This document shows positions 9,027-17,371 of a stretch of DNA of 64,000 bases, one piece after another (position 1 is the first letter of the stretch; the number at the start of each line of letters is the position of its first letter). The DNA is from Dermabacteraceae bacterium TAE3-ERU27. Its GTDB lineage: Bacteria > Actinomycetota > Actinomycetes > Actinomycetales > Dermabacteraceae. The translations under genes and the position numbers were made by a program. Below the pieces are notes generated by a model. That model did no database searches. It was not told where the DNA came from and saw nothing but the letters and a program-made list of their open reading frames with translations. The DNA is taken from NCBI GenBank assembly GCA_019218415.1, contig JAHUUL010000001.1, forward strand, positions 248,001-312,000. The letters are read 5' to 3'.

Positions 9027-9158
9027 ACGTTTGGGTGCAGTTAGCGCTGTTAATCCCTACCTCTGAACGTTTGGGTGCACTAACGGTTGTGAAAAGCCGG
9101 TTTAACCCGCAGTAAGTGCACCTGAGCGTAAGGAGTAGCCAAAACTGCACCCAAATGT
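9027..9158. repeat. Intergenic repeat copy A with TTTGGGTGCA boxes
   Basis: Non-coding element that matches 25491-25594 in reverse orientation. On the plus strand it has ACGTTTGGGTGCAG at 9027-9040, ACGTTTGGGTGCAC at 9067-9080, a degenerate inverted box GTGCACCTGAGCGTA at 9116-9130 and an inverted box CTGCACCCAAATGT at 9145-9158. Long stretches between the boxes are identical to the other copy, including the segment around GTGAAAAGCCGGTTTAACCC. It lies between the lipoprotein gene and tRNA-Ser. No ORF fits it. Confidence 0.8.
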
Positions 9159-9202
9159 AAGTGAGTGGGTCGGCCGGGCCTGAGCGGGGCGGCATAGCAA
9201 AA

Positions 9203-9236
9203 GGCCCCGCCCGGTTTCCCGGACGGGGCCTCATCT
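9203..9236 (-). terminator. Terminator of tRNA-Ser
   Basis: On the minus strand GGCCCCGTCCGGG and CCCGGGCGGGGCC-type arms form a near-perfect stem with a tiny AAA loop, followed by TTTT, just after the tRNA 3' end. Confidence 0.8.
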
Positions 9237-9238
9237 GC

Positions 9239-9322
9239 GGAGGATGGGGGATTTGAACCCCCGAGGGCTTGCACCCAACACGCGTTCCAGGCGTGCGCCA
9301 TAGGCCGCTAGGCGAATCCTCC
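9239..9322 (-). tRNA. tRNA-Ser (anticodon GGA)
   Basis: Minus-strand cloverleaf with acceptor GGAGGAT/ATCCTCC, D arm GCCTAGCGGCCTATGGC, anticodon arm CACGC-CTGGAAC-GCGTG (anticodon GGA), a long class II variable arm typical of serine tRNA, and T arm GGGGG-TTCAAAT-CCCCC. CCA is not encoded. A terminator follows directly. Confidence 0.95.
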
Positions 9323-9333
9323 AGTACTCATAA

Positions 9334-9362
9334 TGAGTAGTTACATAGTACCGGATGGTCAA
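9334..9362 (-). promoter_or_regulatory. Promoter of tRNA-Ser
   Basis: Reading on the minus strand, TTGACC (9357-9362) lies 17 bases from TACTCA (9334-9339), about 12 bases before the tRNA. The -10 overlaps the palindrome ACTCATAATGAGT. Confidence 0.5.
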
Positions 9363-9442
9363 GGGGTAAGGGAAATCGCTTCGGGGTAGGTCACAGTTGG
9401 CTCGCCTTTGTCTGCCCGGCCTGAGCCGCCCGTGGGCAGAGA

Positions 9443-9478
9443 AAGGCCCCGCCCCCGGTGCGTGCGGGGCGGGGCCTT
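9443..9478 (-). terminator. Terminator of the metP-metS operon
   Basis: A 13-bp perfect stem (AAGGCCCCGCCCC with GGGGCGGGGCCTT), 22 bases after the metS stop. Confidence 0.75.
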
Positions 9479-9499
9479 AATCCGTTATCCGGGAGAACC

Positions 9500-9607
9500 T
9501 CAGTCGGTCTCTTCCGGGGTGCGCAGGAGGTGAACCACCGAGGCGGCGAGGCCGCCCCAGATGATCACGATCGAGCCCACGAGCATTGCGATAGCTGAAG
9601 CGCTCAT
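9500..9607 (-). CDS. metS: Methionine/alanine importer small subunit MetS
   Basis: A 35-residue single-pass membrane peptide. From ATG 9607 it reads MSASAIAMLVGSIVIIWGGL, then a short tail ending RTPEETD. One hydrophobic helix followed by a charged end matches the MetS family, the small partner required by the sodium-coupled MetP importer of Corynebacterium glutamicum. AAGGAG lies at good distance before the ATG, and the gene begins 12 bases after the metP stop, so both are co-translated from one mRNA. A strong hairpin follows. Its size makes it easy to miss, but the position and sequence are diagnostic. Confidence 0.9.
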   Translation of the reverse strand: MSASAIAMLVGSIVIIWGGLAASVVHLLRTPEETD

Positions 9608-9619
9608 CTTGGGTTCTCC

Positions 9620-11296
9620 TTACTTGCTAGGGGCAACGGTGCGGTGGGCAACGTCGCTGGTTAGTGCGGAGGTGTCCACGGTCGGATCGGACTCTGCCTG
9701 CTCGATGCGCTGGGCGTCGAGGATCGGGTCGAGGACCGGCGGGGGCAGCATGTCACCATCGGAGTCGAGGGTGTTTGCGTTCGAGCCCTTAGCCCAGGGC
9801 AGGGCCGACATCACCAGGGCGATCACGACGACCGCGATCACGAGTCCCCAGCCGAAGTTGTTCACGAAGCCGGACGGCATGCCGCCGTAGCCCTCCTTCA
9901 GAACCTTCTGGACCTCGTCGATCAGCATGTAGCCGAGCACCACGGGGACGATGCCGCCCACCAGGAGCTGCCAGCCGCGGCCAACCTTGACCGAGCTAAC
10001 CGAGTTCAGGTGCAGGCGCAGGGTGGGCAGCGCGCCGATGGCGGCGGCCAGAACGATGCAGCAAACCAGTGCGCCCGCGACGATGCCGAAGCTGTTGATG
10101 AACTTGTCCACCACGTCCAGCAGGTTCAGGCCGGTGGTGGTCGGGAACAGCAGAACCGAGAGCAGGCCGGTGGGCACGCCCACGGCGAGCACGCTGCCAA
10201 CGCGGCCGAGGCCCAGCTTGTCCTGCACGGCGGCGATGATTACCTCAAGCAGCGAAACCATCGAGGAGAACGCCGCGAACACCAGGGAGCCGAAGAACAG
10301 CACGCCCACCAGGACGCCCAGGGGGGCCTGGTTGATGATGGTCGGGAAGGCGATGAACGCCAGGCCGATGCCGGAGGAGGCGACGTCGGAAACTTCCTTG
10401 CCCGCAGCCTGCGCCATGAAGCCCAGGGCGGCGAACACGCCGATGCCGGCGAGGATCTCGAACGACGAGTTGGCGAAGCCAACCACGAGGCCGGAGCTGG
10501 TCAGGTCCGACTTCTTCTTCAGGTAGGAAGAGTAGGTGACCATGATGCCGAAGGCTACGGAGAGCGAGAAGAAGATCTGGCCGTAAGCCGCGATCCACAC
10601 GCTGCCGTCGCTAAGCGCCGACCAGTTCGGGGTGAACAGGGCCTCCAGGCCCTTGGTCGCGCCGGGCAGGGTCAGCGAGTAAACCACCAGCACCAGGAAC
10701 ATGACCAGCAGCACGGGCATGAAGACCATGTTGGAGGCCGCGATGCCGCGCTGCACGCCGAGGGCGAGGATGCCGATCAGCAGTACCCAGATGAGCACCA
10801 GCGGGATCATGATGCCGCCGACGAAGTCGAAGCCGAGGTGGGCCTGATCGCCGGGGATGGACTGGGTGTACTGGCCGATGAAGAAGCCGGCCGGATCGTC
10901 TCCCCACGCCTGGGTGAAGGAGAAGAAGAAGTAGGAAACGGCCCAGGCGAGCACGACCGCGTAGTAAGCCGAAATGACGACGCAGACGAGGACGTTCCAC
11001 CAGCCAATGGGTTCCGCTAGTCGGTGTAGGCGGCGGAAGGCCAGGGGAGCGGAGGCGCGGTAACGGTGCCCGATCGCGAAGTCCAGGAACAGCATGGGAA
11101 TGCCGGCCGTAAGCAACGCAATGATGTAGGGAAGAATGAAGGCGCCGCCACCGTTTTCGAAAGCAACATACGGGAAACGCCAGATATTTCCGAGCCCGAC
11201 GGCGGATCCGATCGCGGCCATTAGGAAGGCCGTGCGACCGGAAAACGCGCCGCGCGAGGCGCGAGAAACACTCTGGTTCTCGGCGGTCTGCGACAT
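9620..11296 (-). CDS. metP: Sodium-dependent methionine/alanine transporter MetP (NSS family)
   Basis: A 558-residue neurotransmitter:sodium symporter family protein with about 12 membrane segments. TM1 carries the sodium/substrate-site signature [14 protein letters not shown], followed by ENGGGAF. The cytoplasmic tail after the last helix (from about residue 515) is acidic and rich in Pro, Ser and Thr. The metS gene directly downstream identifies it as the MetP-type importer of methionine and alanine and not a tryptophan or other NSS carrier. It is the first gene of a two-gene operon. A 249-base non-coding stretch upstream, shared with the SRP RNA promoter, must hold its control region; I saw no operator I can name there. 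Confidence 0.88.
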   Translation of the reverse strand: MSQTAENQSVSRASRGAFSGRTAFLMAAIGSAVGLGNIWRFPYVAFENGGGAFILPYIIALLTAGIPMLFLDFAIGHRYRASAPLAFRRLHRLAEPIGWWNVLVCVVISAYYAVVLAWAVSYFFFSFTQAWGDDPAGFFIGQYTQSIPGDQAHLGFDFVGGIMIPLVLIWVLLIGILALGVQRGIAASNMVFMPVLLVMFLVLVVYSLTLPGATKGLEALFTPNWSALSDGSVWIAAYGQIFFSLSVAFGIMVTYSSYLKKKSDLTSSGLVVGFANSSFEILAGIGVFAALGFMAQAAGKEVSDVASSGIGLAFIAFPTIINQAPLGVLVGVLFFGSLVFAAFSSMVSLLEVIIAAVQDKLGLGRVGSVLAVGVPTGLLSVLLFPTTTGLNLLDVVDKFINSFGIVAGALVCCIVLAAAIGALPTLRLHLNSVSSVKVGRGWQLLVGGIVPVVLGYMLIDEVQKVLKEGYGGMPSGFVNNFGWGLVIAVVVIALVMSALPWAKGSNANTLDSDGDMLPPPVLDPILDAQRIEQAESDPTVDTSALTSDVAHRTVAPSK

Positions 11297-11505
11297 TGTG
11301 CACTCTTTTCGGTAGAAGAAAACTTGTGCTATTGAAGCAACTATCAGTATTCACACGGTTTGCGAGTTGGACAGACGTGTTTCACGATGTGAGACGCAAT
11401 ATGTCAGAAGGGTAACTTTTGCCCTCTCGCGTGCGCTTTCTCGATCTCAAAATACCGCTTTTGTGGCTGGCGTCACGGTAAATGTTGCGATCTTATTTCG
11501 GCGGG

Positions 11506-11536
11506 TTGTCAGCGCTCGCTCCGGCTTTGCTAGAGT
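11506..11536 (+). promoter_or_regulatory. Promoter of the SRP RNA gene
   Basis: TTGTCA at 11506-11511 and an extended -10 TGCTAGAGT (hexamer 11531-11536), 19 bases apart, end ten bases before the predicted RNA start. Confidence 0.5.
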
Positions 11537-11545
11537 GGGCAGCGG

Positions 11546-11631
11546 ACTCCCCGTGCGGTGTCACCTCACTGAACTCCCCCAGGGCTTGACGGCAGCAAGG
11601 GCAGGTGGGCTCTGGCAGGTGTGCGGGGAGT
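11546..11631 (+). ncRNA. ffs: Signal recognition particle RNA (small bacterial type)
   Basis: The ends ACTCCCCG and CGGGGAGT pair. The central part has CCCCCAGGGC, then the conserved GCAGCAAGGG and GTGGGCTCTGG, which form the Ffh-binding hairpin of the small bacterial SRP RNA. The RNA binds Ffh and targets membrane and secreted proteins co-translationally. Its position immediately before dnaX and recR is the usual one in many bacteria, which adds confidence. Confidence 0.9.
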
Positions 11632-11717
11632 TCGTTTACTTGCGTGCGTGTCTGCACACACGTCGTTCCCGGCGCTACCGTCAGGGTGGATGGCCCCCGC
11701 TCGTCGGCACCCTCCCG

Positions 11718-11723
11718 TAGTCT
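11718..11723 (+). promoter_or_regulatory. -10 hexamer for a leaderless dnaX transcript
   Basis: TAGTCT ends exactly six bases before the GTG start at 11730, a spacing that places transcription start at the start codon. No clear -35 or ribosome site is seen. Confidence 0.5.
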
Positions 11724-11729
11724 AGGTGT

Positions 11730-14441
11730 GTGGTTACCGCTCTCTATCGTCGCTATCGCCCCGAATCGTTTGCTGACGTCATCGGCCAGGCGCACGTCAC
11801 CGAACCCCTCATGCGCGCGCTGCGCAACAACAGGGTCGGTCACGCCTACCTTTTCTCCGGGCCGCGCGGCTGCGGAAAGACGACCTCGGCACGCATTCTG
11901 GCGCGCTGTCTAAACTGCGCCGAGGGGCCGACGGACACCCCCTGCGGAACCTGCGATTCGTGCCGCGACCTGGCGCGGGGAGGTTCCGGGAGCCTGGATG
12001 TGGTGGAGATCGACGCCGCGAGCCACGGCGGCGTGGATGACGCGCGCGAGCTGCGCGAAAGGGCCACCTTCGCCCCGGCGCGGGACCGCTACAAAATCTT
12101 CATCATCGACGAAGCCCACATGGTGACCGCAGCCGGTTTCAACGCCCTGCTGAAACTGGTTGAGGAACCGCCGGAGCACGTCAAATTCGTCTTTGCGACC
12201 ACGGAGCCGGAAAAGGTAATCGGCACGATCCGCTCCCGCACCCATCACTACCCCTTCCGCCTGGTGCCGCCGCAGACGTTGATTCCGTTCCTGGAAGGCA
12301 TGTGCGAACAGGAGCAGGTGCGCGTGGAACGGGGCGTGCTGCCCCTGGTTGTGCGGGCCGGTGGTGGTTCCGTGCGCGACACGCTTTCCGTGCTCGACCA
12401 GTTAATCGCCGGTGCGGGCGAACGCGGCGTCGGCTACGCCATGGCAACCGCCCTGCTCGGCTTCACGGACACTGACCTGCTGGACCGTTTCGTGACCGGA
12501 ATCGGGAGCGCGGACGGTGCCGAGGTCTACGGTGCGGTGGAGCGCGTGGTGGCTACCGGGCAGGAGCCTCGCCGTTTCGTGGAGGACGTGCTTGAGCGTC
12601 TGCGCGATCTCATCGTCTACGCGGCGGTTCCGGATCGCCCGGCGGATCTTTTGCCCGACGTTCCCGCCGATCAGCTTGAGCGCATGGGGGAGCAGGTAAA
12701 ACTGTTTACCCCGGTGGAGCTTTCGCGGGCGGGCGACGTCGTAGATGCCTCGCTGACCTCGATGGTCGGCGCCACCTCTCCTCGGCTGCACCTGGAGCTG
12801 CTGTGCGCGCGCCTGCTGCTGCTTTCCTCGCCTGTGGGCGGGGAAAACTCCGAGTCCGCCGACGGGAAAACCGCGCGCAGCGGCATCGAACAGGTGCGTG
12901 CCATCACCAGGGCACAGGCGAAGCGCAACCGTGAGGACGCGGCGGCAGAAAAGCCCGTGCAGCCGGTGGCCCAGCCCGCCAAGCGCAGCGATGCCGTGGC
13001 TGCCACCGCCGTCGCCGAGAGTGCCGCCCCCGCGAGCGACGTGCAGGAACGGCCCGCGCAGAAAGTGGCCCAGGTTCAGAAAACACAGGCTCAGAAAGCG
13101 CAGGAAGAACCGGTAGCTGCTTCTCCTGCGGTAGCGGATTGGGAGCCCGCAGCACCGGCAGGAAAACAGGATGCCGCGCCCGCCCAGGGAATAGCGGAGC
13201 AGGCGGTGACGCCCGAACCTCCCGTTGCCGCACCCGCCCCGGCCTCACCCGTGCGCCAGGCCCCGCCAGCCGCGGGAATGGCCGAACTGGAATCGCACTG
13301 GTCGGCCATCATGGATGCCCTGCAGCTTATCCGGCGCGCCTGCCACGCGCTGGTGGCGCAGAACGCGCGCGTGCTTTCCTTCGACGGCCAAAAGCTCGTG
13401 CTCGGTTTCCGCAGCATCGGCCTGGTGAACGCGTTTATGCGCGGCAATAACGCACAGAACGTGGCCGACGCGGTAAAGAAGATCATGCGCCTGGATGTGC
13501 AGGTGTTTGCGCAGGTTGGAGAGCAGCCTGAACCTTTCCAGACTCAGTCCCAAACGCAGACTCAGCCTCAAACACAGTCCCAGGCGCCGGCGCGCCGCCC
13601 GCAGGCGGACAGCGTCAGCGAAGCTGAGAATGACGGGCAGCCCCCGGCGCGTGACGCCGCGCCAGCGTCGGCTGTCCCCGCAGCACGCATTAGTGCACCG
13701 GTGCAAAGCGCACCGTCCCCGGCGGCGGATGCGCCCGCGCCCCCTTTCGATGAGGAGCCGCCGCCGGAAGACGACGCCCCCTATCCGGACGACTACTACG
13801 CCGCGCCTCCCGTAGAGGAAAGCCCCTTGCAGCCGCAGGCTCGCCCTACGGCTGCGGAGCGGGCCGCCCGCAACGCAGCCGCGCTGCGCGGGTCCGCCCC
13901 GGCATCACAGGCTACGCAGGAAACAACGGGGCAACCGGCTCCGCAGCAAGGCGAAGCCGCACCGCAGCCTGCGGCAGTTGATTACGGCAGCGTGCAGATG
14001 CCGCCCTCGCCCGGCCCCGACGGTCTCCCGGACGGCCAGCCTCGCACCCACGGTGCGGGTGCCCTGCGCGCGGCGCTCACCGCTTATCGCGACGGCGGAA
14101 ATCCGTTAACCGCCGCTGCCGACCACCTACGGAACCTGCCCGCCGCCGCTTCGCAGCCGGTTCCCGCTCAGGAGGTGTCGGTCCCCGCGCAGGCTGAACC
14201 GGCGGCGCCGAAACTTTCCGGCGCAGCCATGGCCCGGGAGGCGGCGCGCCGCTACGCGCAGGAACGGCAGGCCGCAACGGAAAACCTCGATCCCGGCTAT
14301 AACGACGAGACCGGCGGCGCCTCCAGGGACGACGCCGACCTAGACGTGCAGTCCAGCGGCATAGCCGTGGTGGAGCAGGTGCTGGGCGGCAGTGTGATTG
14401 AGGTGCTGGACGAGAACGGGCAGGTGGTGCGGAACCGCTAA
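11730..14441 (+). CDS. dnaX: DNA polymerase III subunits gamma and tau
   Basis: Clamp-loader ATPase of the replicative polymerase. The N-terminus (LYRRYRPESFADVIGQ) is characteristic. Walker A GPRGCGKTT lies near residue 45, a zinc-binding cluster CLNC...CGTCDSC follows, then DEAH-type Walker B (IIDEAHM) near 125 and the sensor SRTHHYPFRL. After the AAA+ core and collar (about residue 370) comes a long Ala/Pro/Gln/Glu-rich region with Q-T-Q-x repeats near 590-605, a putative tau-like folded block around 515-590, and an acidic tail. At 903 residues it is longer than the E. coli tau form, because of the disordered stretches. No A-rich slippery heptamer is present, so a gamma form by frameshift is not indicated. 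The GTG start appears leaderless. It precedes recR. Confidence 0.95.
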   Translation: MVTALYRRYRPESFADVIGQAHVTEPLMRALRNNRVGHAYLFSGPRGCGKTTSARILARCLNCAEGPTDTPCGTCDSCRDLARGGSGSLDVVEIDAASHGGVDDARELRERATFAPARDRYKIFIIDEAHMVTAAGFNALLKLVEEPPEHVKFVFATTEPEKVIGTIRSRTHHYPFRLVPPQTLIPFLEGMCEQEQVRVERGVLPLVVRAGGGSVRDTLSVLDQLIAGAGERGVGYAMATALLGFTDTDLLDRFVTGIGSADGAEVYGAVERVVATGQEPRRFVEDVLERLRDLIVYAAVPDRPADLLPDVPADQLERMGEQVKLFTPVELSRAGDVVDASLTSMVGATSPRLHLELLCARLLLLSSPVGGENSESADGKTARSGIEQVRAITRAQAKRNREDAAAEKPVQPVAQPAKRSDAVAATAVAESAAPASDVQERPAQKVAQVQKTQAQKAQEEPVAASPAVADWEPAAPAGKQDAAPAQGIAEQAVTPEPPVAAPAPASPVRQAPPAAGMAELESHWSAIMDALQLIRRACHALVAQNARVLSFDGQKLVLGFRSIGLVNAFMRGNNAQNVADAVKKIMRLDVQVFAQVGEQPEPFQTQSQTQTQPQTQSQAPARRPQADSVSEAENDGQPPARDAAPASAVPAARISAPVQSAPSPAADAPAPPFDEEPPPEDDAPYPDDYYAAPPVEESPLQPQARPTAAERAARNAAALRGSAPASQATQETTGQPAPQQGEAAPQPAAVDYGSVQMPPSPGPDGLPDGQPRTHGAGALRAALTAYRDGGNPLTAAADHLRNLPAAASQPVPAQEVSVPAQAEPAAPKLSGAAMAREAARRYAQERQAATENLDPGYNDETGGASRDDADLDVQSSGIAVVEQVLGGSVIEVLDENGQVVRNR

Positions 14442-14488
14442 AGCGGCCCGCCCCTCTTCACCGAAACGCTACATAAGGACAAAACAGC

Positions 14489-15082
14489 GTGTACGAAGGC
14501 ATAGTGCAGGATCTGATCGACGAACTGGGTAGGCTGCCCGGCGTCGGCCCCAAGGGTGCGCAAAGGATCGCTTTCCACGTGCTGGACGCCGATCCGCAGC
14601 GAATCCAGCGCCTCGCGGAGGTACTGGTGAACGTGAAGGAAACCGTGCGTTTCTGCGACGTCTGCGGGAACATCACCCAGTCCCAGAAGTGCCGCATCTG
14701 CCAGGACCCAAAGCGCAATGCGGAGATCATTTGCGTGGTCGAGGAATCCAAAGACATAGTCGCGATCGAACGCATCCGCGAGTTTCGCGGCCTCTACCAC
14801 GTGCTGGGGGGCGCGATCGACCCGATCGGCGGTGTCGGCCCCAATGACCTGCGCATTCGGGAGCTGATGGCGCGGCTGGCGGGAGGCGAAACGCAGGAGG
14901 TGATCCTGGCGATGGACCCAAACATCGAGGGCGAAGCCACGGCCGCCTACCTTTCCCGATTGATCGCGCCGCTCGGCGTTAGCGTGACCCGGCTCGCCTC
15001 CGGCCTGCCCGTGGGCGGGGACCTGGACTACGCCGACGAGATCACGCTGGGCCGCGCCTTCACCGGCCGCCGCGCCATGTGA
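14489..15082 (+). CDS. recR: Recombination mediator protein RecR
   Basis: A 197-residue member of the RecFOR pathway, which loads RecA at gaps. It shows the helix-hairpin-helix [17 protein letters not shown] near residue 16, the four-cysteine zinc motif CDVCGN......CRIC at about 55-72, and the Toprim region with CVVEESKD and [11 protein letters not shown]. The C-terminus ([20 protein letters not shown]) is also typical. The GTG start follows dnaX after 47 bases; the dnaX-recR pair is widely conserved. A bidirectional hairpin closes the unit. Confidence 0.96.
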   Translation: MYEGIVQDLIDELGRLPGVGPKGAQRIAFHVLDADPQRIQRLAEVLVNVKETVRFCDVCGNITQSQKCRICQDPKRNAEIICVVEESKDIVAIERIREFRGLYHVLGGAIDPIGGVGPNDLRIRELMARLAGGETQEVILAMDPNIEGEATAAYLSRLIAPLGVSVTRLASGLPVGGDLDYADEITLGRAFTGRRAM

Positions 15083-15132
15083 GCGGCCCGCGTTGGCGCG
15101 CAAAAACCAAGCCAGCACCGGACGTAAAGAAA

Positions 15133-15171
15133 CCGCCCCGGCCGCGCCTTGTTTCGGCGCGGCCGGGGCGG
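15133..15171. terminator. Bidirectional terminator between recR and the ABC exporter
   Basis: A perfect 16-bp stem (CCGCCCCGGCCGCGCC and its complement) with a TTGTTTC loop lies between the convergent genes. Confidence 0.8.
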
Positions 15172-15201
15172 CCTGTTTCCCTTACCCTTCCCCGCACACC
15201 G

Positions 15202-16326
15202 TTAGGCGATGCGGAAACCTTTCGGCAGGTGTTTCACCGGGGTGCGCAGCCTGCGCGTCGCGCCCCACAGGGAAAACATGGCGGCCAGGGTCCACAGCGC
15301 CGCGCCGTACTGCCATACCGGGGTTAGCTCATTAGGTTTGATGTCATTAATCGGGGACTGATAGCCGGTATCGAGTATCTCGACGTACTTCTGTCCCGGT
15401 ACGCATTCGTTGCCGAAGTAGGAGGTTTGTTTGGTGGCTTCTTCATGCCCCAGGTAACGAACGCCGCCGCTGATCATGGACAGGATGTTGTAGGCCTCGG
15501 GGTTGAAGTGATCGATCCGCCGCCCCCCATCGCCGACAAGCTTGCTCTGATCGAAGCCCATTGAGCTGAAGTCCGAGATCACCACGTACGGGTTCGGAAA
15601 CAGCAGCCAGCGGGTGTACCGGCTAGGCAGATGAGTTACCCGGTTAGTCGTCTGCTGACAGGTTGGGATTTCCGTGGAGTAGTCCCACTGGTAAACCTTC
15701 TCTTCGCTGTAGCTCACGAAGGCAACCGTGGCCAGGCCGGTGGCGATAGGACTGATGAAAGTGGTGGCCACGATCAGCAGGTAGGCCAGCACAACGGAGC
15801 CGAGGGCACGCTTAGTCCAGGCCGACAGCCCGACGCCGATCGCGGTGATGCAGAGCATCAGGAAGCTGGTGGAGATCACCATCAGCGCAACCGAGAGCGG
15901 GTACACCTGTTCCGAAAGCGTGGCGTAGAAAACAAACGGCAGCGCCAGGCCGAAGAAAACCATGCCTGTGGTCCAGCCAGCCAGGGTCTTGCCGACCACG
16001 ATCTCGAACGGTGAAACCAGGGTGGCCTGCAGGGTCGCCAGGGTGCCCGCGTTACGGTCGCCGTTGATGGTGGCCGACGTCTGAGCCGGAATCACCACCA
16101 GCATCATGAAGATGACCAGCATCGTGATCGCGGAATAAAGCACTTCGAAGTTGCCCGGATCCGGGTTGCCGGAGCCGGTGCCGATGGCTGCCGTGAGTAG
16201 CGCCGTCATCAGGAACAGGAACAGCACCCAAATACCGAGGCCGATCAGCCAGCCGCGCGAGCGAACGCGCTGCCTCAGTTCCAGCGTGATGATCGTCAGT
16301 AGCGGACGTGCGCGTAGTTTCCACAT
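15202..16326 (-). CDS. ABC-2 type transporter permease
   Basis: A 374-residue membrane protein, the permease half of a type-2 ABC exporter. A basic N-terminus (ITLELRQRVRSRGW) leads into a first helix at about 27-48. A cluster of helices follows between about 60 and 200 with the conserved loop NGDRNAGTLATLQATLVSP, and a last helix lies near 340. Between the sixth and last helices is a roughly 120-residue extracytoplasmic loop containing several cysteines (IPTCQQ, GNECVPG), which is unusual and could be disulfide-bonded. Its ATG overlaps the ATPase stop (TGATG), so the two subunits are translationally coupled. The substrate cannot be told. Confidence 0.85.
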   Translation of the reverse strand: MWKLRARPLLTIITLELRQRVRSRGWLIGLGIWVLFLFLMTALLTAAIGTGSGNPDPGNFEVLYSAITMLVIFMMLVVIPAQTSATINGDRNAGTLATLQATLVSPFEIVVGKTLAGWTTGMVFFGLALPFVFYATLSEQVYPLSVALMVISTSFLMLCITAIGVGLSAWTKRALGSVVLAYLLIVATTFISPIATGLATVAFVSYSEEKVYQWDYSTEIPTCQQTTNRVTHLPSRYTRWLLFPNPYVVISDFSSMGFDQSKLVGDGGRRIDHFNPEAYNILSMISGGVRYLGHEEATKQTSYFGNECVPGQKYVEILDTGYQSPINDIKPNELTPVWQYGAALWTLAAMFSLWGATRRLRTPVKHLPKGFRIA

Positions 16327-17288
16327 CAGAGGGCACCTTTCTCACGATCTGCGGAGTCCTTCAGGAACGCAGATTCGAGCCTGCCGTGGGCGGGACCGCT
16401 GCCCACCAGCTGTACGTCTTTTTCTGCCAGGCGCTGCAACAGCAGGGCCGCGTGGCGCATGTCCCGCACGGTCACGTAGGCCTCGGCCTCTCCCGTGATG
16501 GAATCCGCGATGGGAACGAACTTCTCCGGCTCCGCGCCCAGCGAGCTGAGCGCCTCGCGCAGCATCCCCTCGTGCAGGCCGCTAAAACGCCACAGGGTGC
16601 TGGATTCGGCAAGCTCGCGCACCTGACGCTGGGCGACGCAGGTGCCGCGCTCCATCATCACCACCGCGTCGGCCATTTCTTCCAGTTCCGACAGAATGTG
16701 GCTGGAGATCAGGACGCTGCCGCCCTGCTCCGCGAACTGGCGCACCAGGCGGCGCAGGTTGCGGCGTGAGGCCGGGTCGAGGCCGCTGGCCGGTTCGTCC
16801 AGCACCAGTACCTCCGGTTCGTGGATTAGCGCCCGGGCCAGGCCGAGCCGCTGCTTCTGACCGCGCGAAAGCACGTGCGCGGATTCGTCGGCCAGGGAGG
16901 AAAGATCGAGCAGTTCCAGCAGCATCTCCGCGCGCTGTCGGCAATCATCGCGATCCAGGAAATAGGTGGCGCCGACGGTGGTCAGCACCTCCCGCACCGT
17001 CAGGTTGTCCCAGGTGCCGAACTGATCGGGCATCCAGCCGATCCGGCGGCGCACCTCCTCGGACTGCGTGAGCGGGTCGTAACCGCAGACGCGAATGTTG
17101 CCCTGGTTCGGGGCCAGTAGCGCAGTCAGCATCAGCATCAAAGTAGATTTACCGCAGCCGTTCGGCCCGACGAGCGCGGTGACGCGCCCCTGTTCTGCTG
17201 TGAACGTGAGGTCTTTGACCGCCTCTAGCTTCCCGAAGCGCCGGGTCACTCCCGACACCTCTATGGCGGGGGGTATTGCTGCTGGCAT
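16326..17288 (-). CDS. ABC transporter ATP-binding protein
   Basis: The 320-residue ATPase half of the exporter encoded just downstream. Walker A is GPNGCGKST near residue 40, the Q-loop follows, the signature is LSRGQKQRLGLARAL near 135, Walker B is VLVLDEPASG, and the switch histidine lies in SSHIL. A C-terminal extension of about 100 residues follows the nucleotide-binding domain, as in drug or lipid exporters of the DrrA/CcmA class. The start was placed at 17288 because AAGGAG lies seven bases upstream; an in-frame ATG at 17309 lacks such a site. Confidence 0.9.
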   Translation of the reverse strand: MPAAIPPAIEVSGVTRRFGKLEAVKDLTFTAEQGRVTALVGPNGCGKSTLMLMLTALLAPNQGNIRVCGYDPLTQSEEVRRRIGWMPDQFGTWDNLTVREVLTTVGATYFLDRDDCRQRAEMLLELLDLSSLADESAHVLSRGQKQRLGLARALIHEPEVLVLDEPASGLDPASRRNLRRLVRQFAEQGGSVLISSHILSELEEMADAVVMMERGTCVAQRQVRELAESSTLWRFSGLHEGMLREALSSLGAEPEKFVPIADSITGEAEAYVTVRDMRHAALLLQRLAEKDVQLVGSGPAHGRLESAFLKDSADREKGAL

Positions 17289-17359
17289 TTGTGCTCCTTG
17301 GGAAAACATTGGCGTGTGTTGCCGCGCCGGTTGCGTTCATTCTTACACCGGGTTGTTGC

Positions 17360-17365
17360 TAGTTT
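17360..17365 (+). promoter_or_regulatory. -10 hexamer for a leaderless nadE transcript
   Basis: TGCTAGTTT (extended -10, hexamer 17360-17365) ends six bases before GTG 17372. Confidence 0.5.
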
Positions 17366-17371
17366 GAGGGG

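Noticed and set aside
9250..9285. TTGGGTGCA inside the tRNA-Ser variable arm as another repeat box
   Set aside because: It is part of the normal long variable arm of serine tRNA; the similarity to the nearby repeat boxes is short and can be chance.
10010..11020. Long plus-strand frame within metP
   Set aside because: The product is a Gln/Asp/Glu/His-rich artefact antisense to a clear NSS transporter.
11730..14441. Programmed frameshift in dnaX to make gamma
   Set aside because: No A-AAA-AAG-type slippery heptamer with a downstream hairpin was found; only full-length tau is supported.
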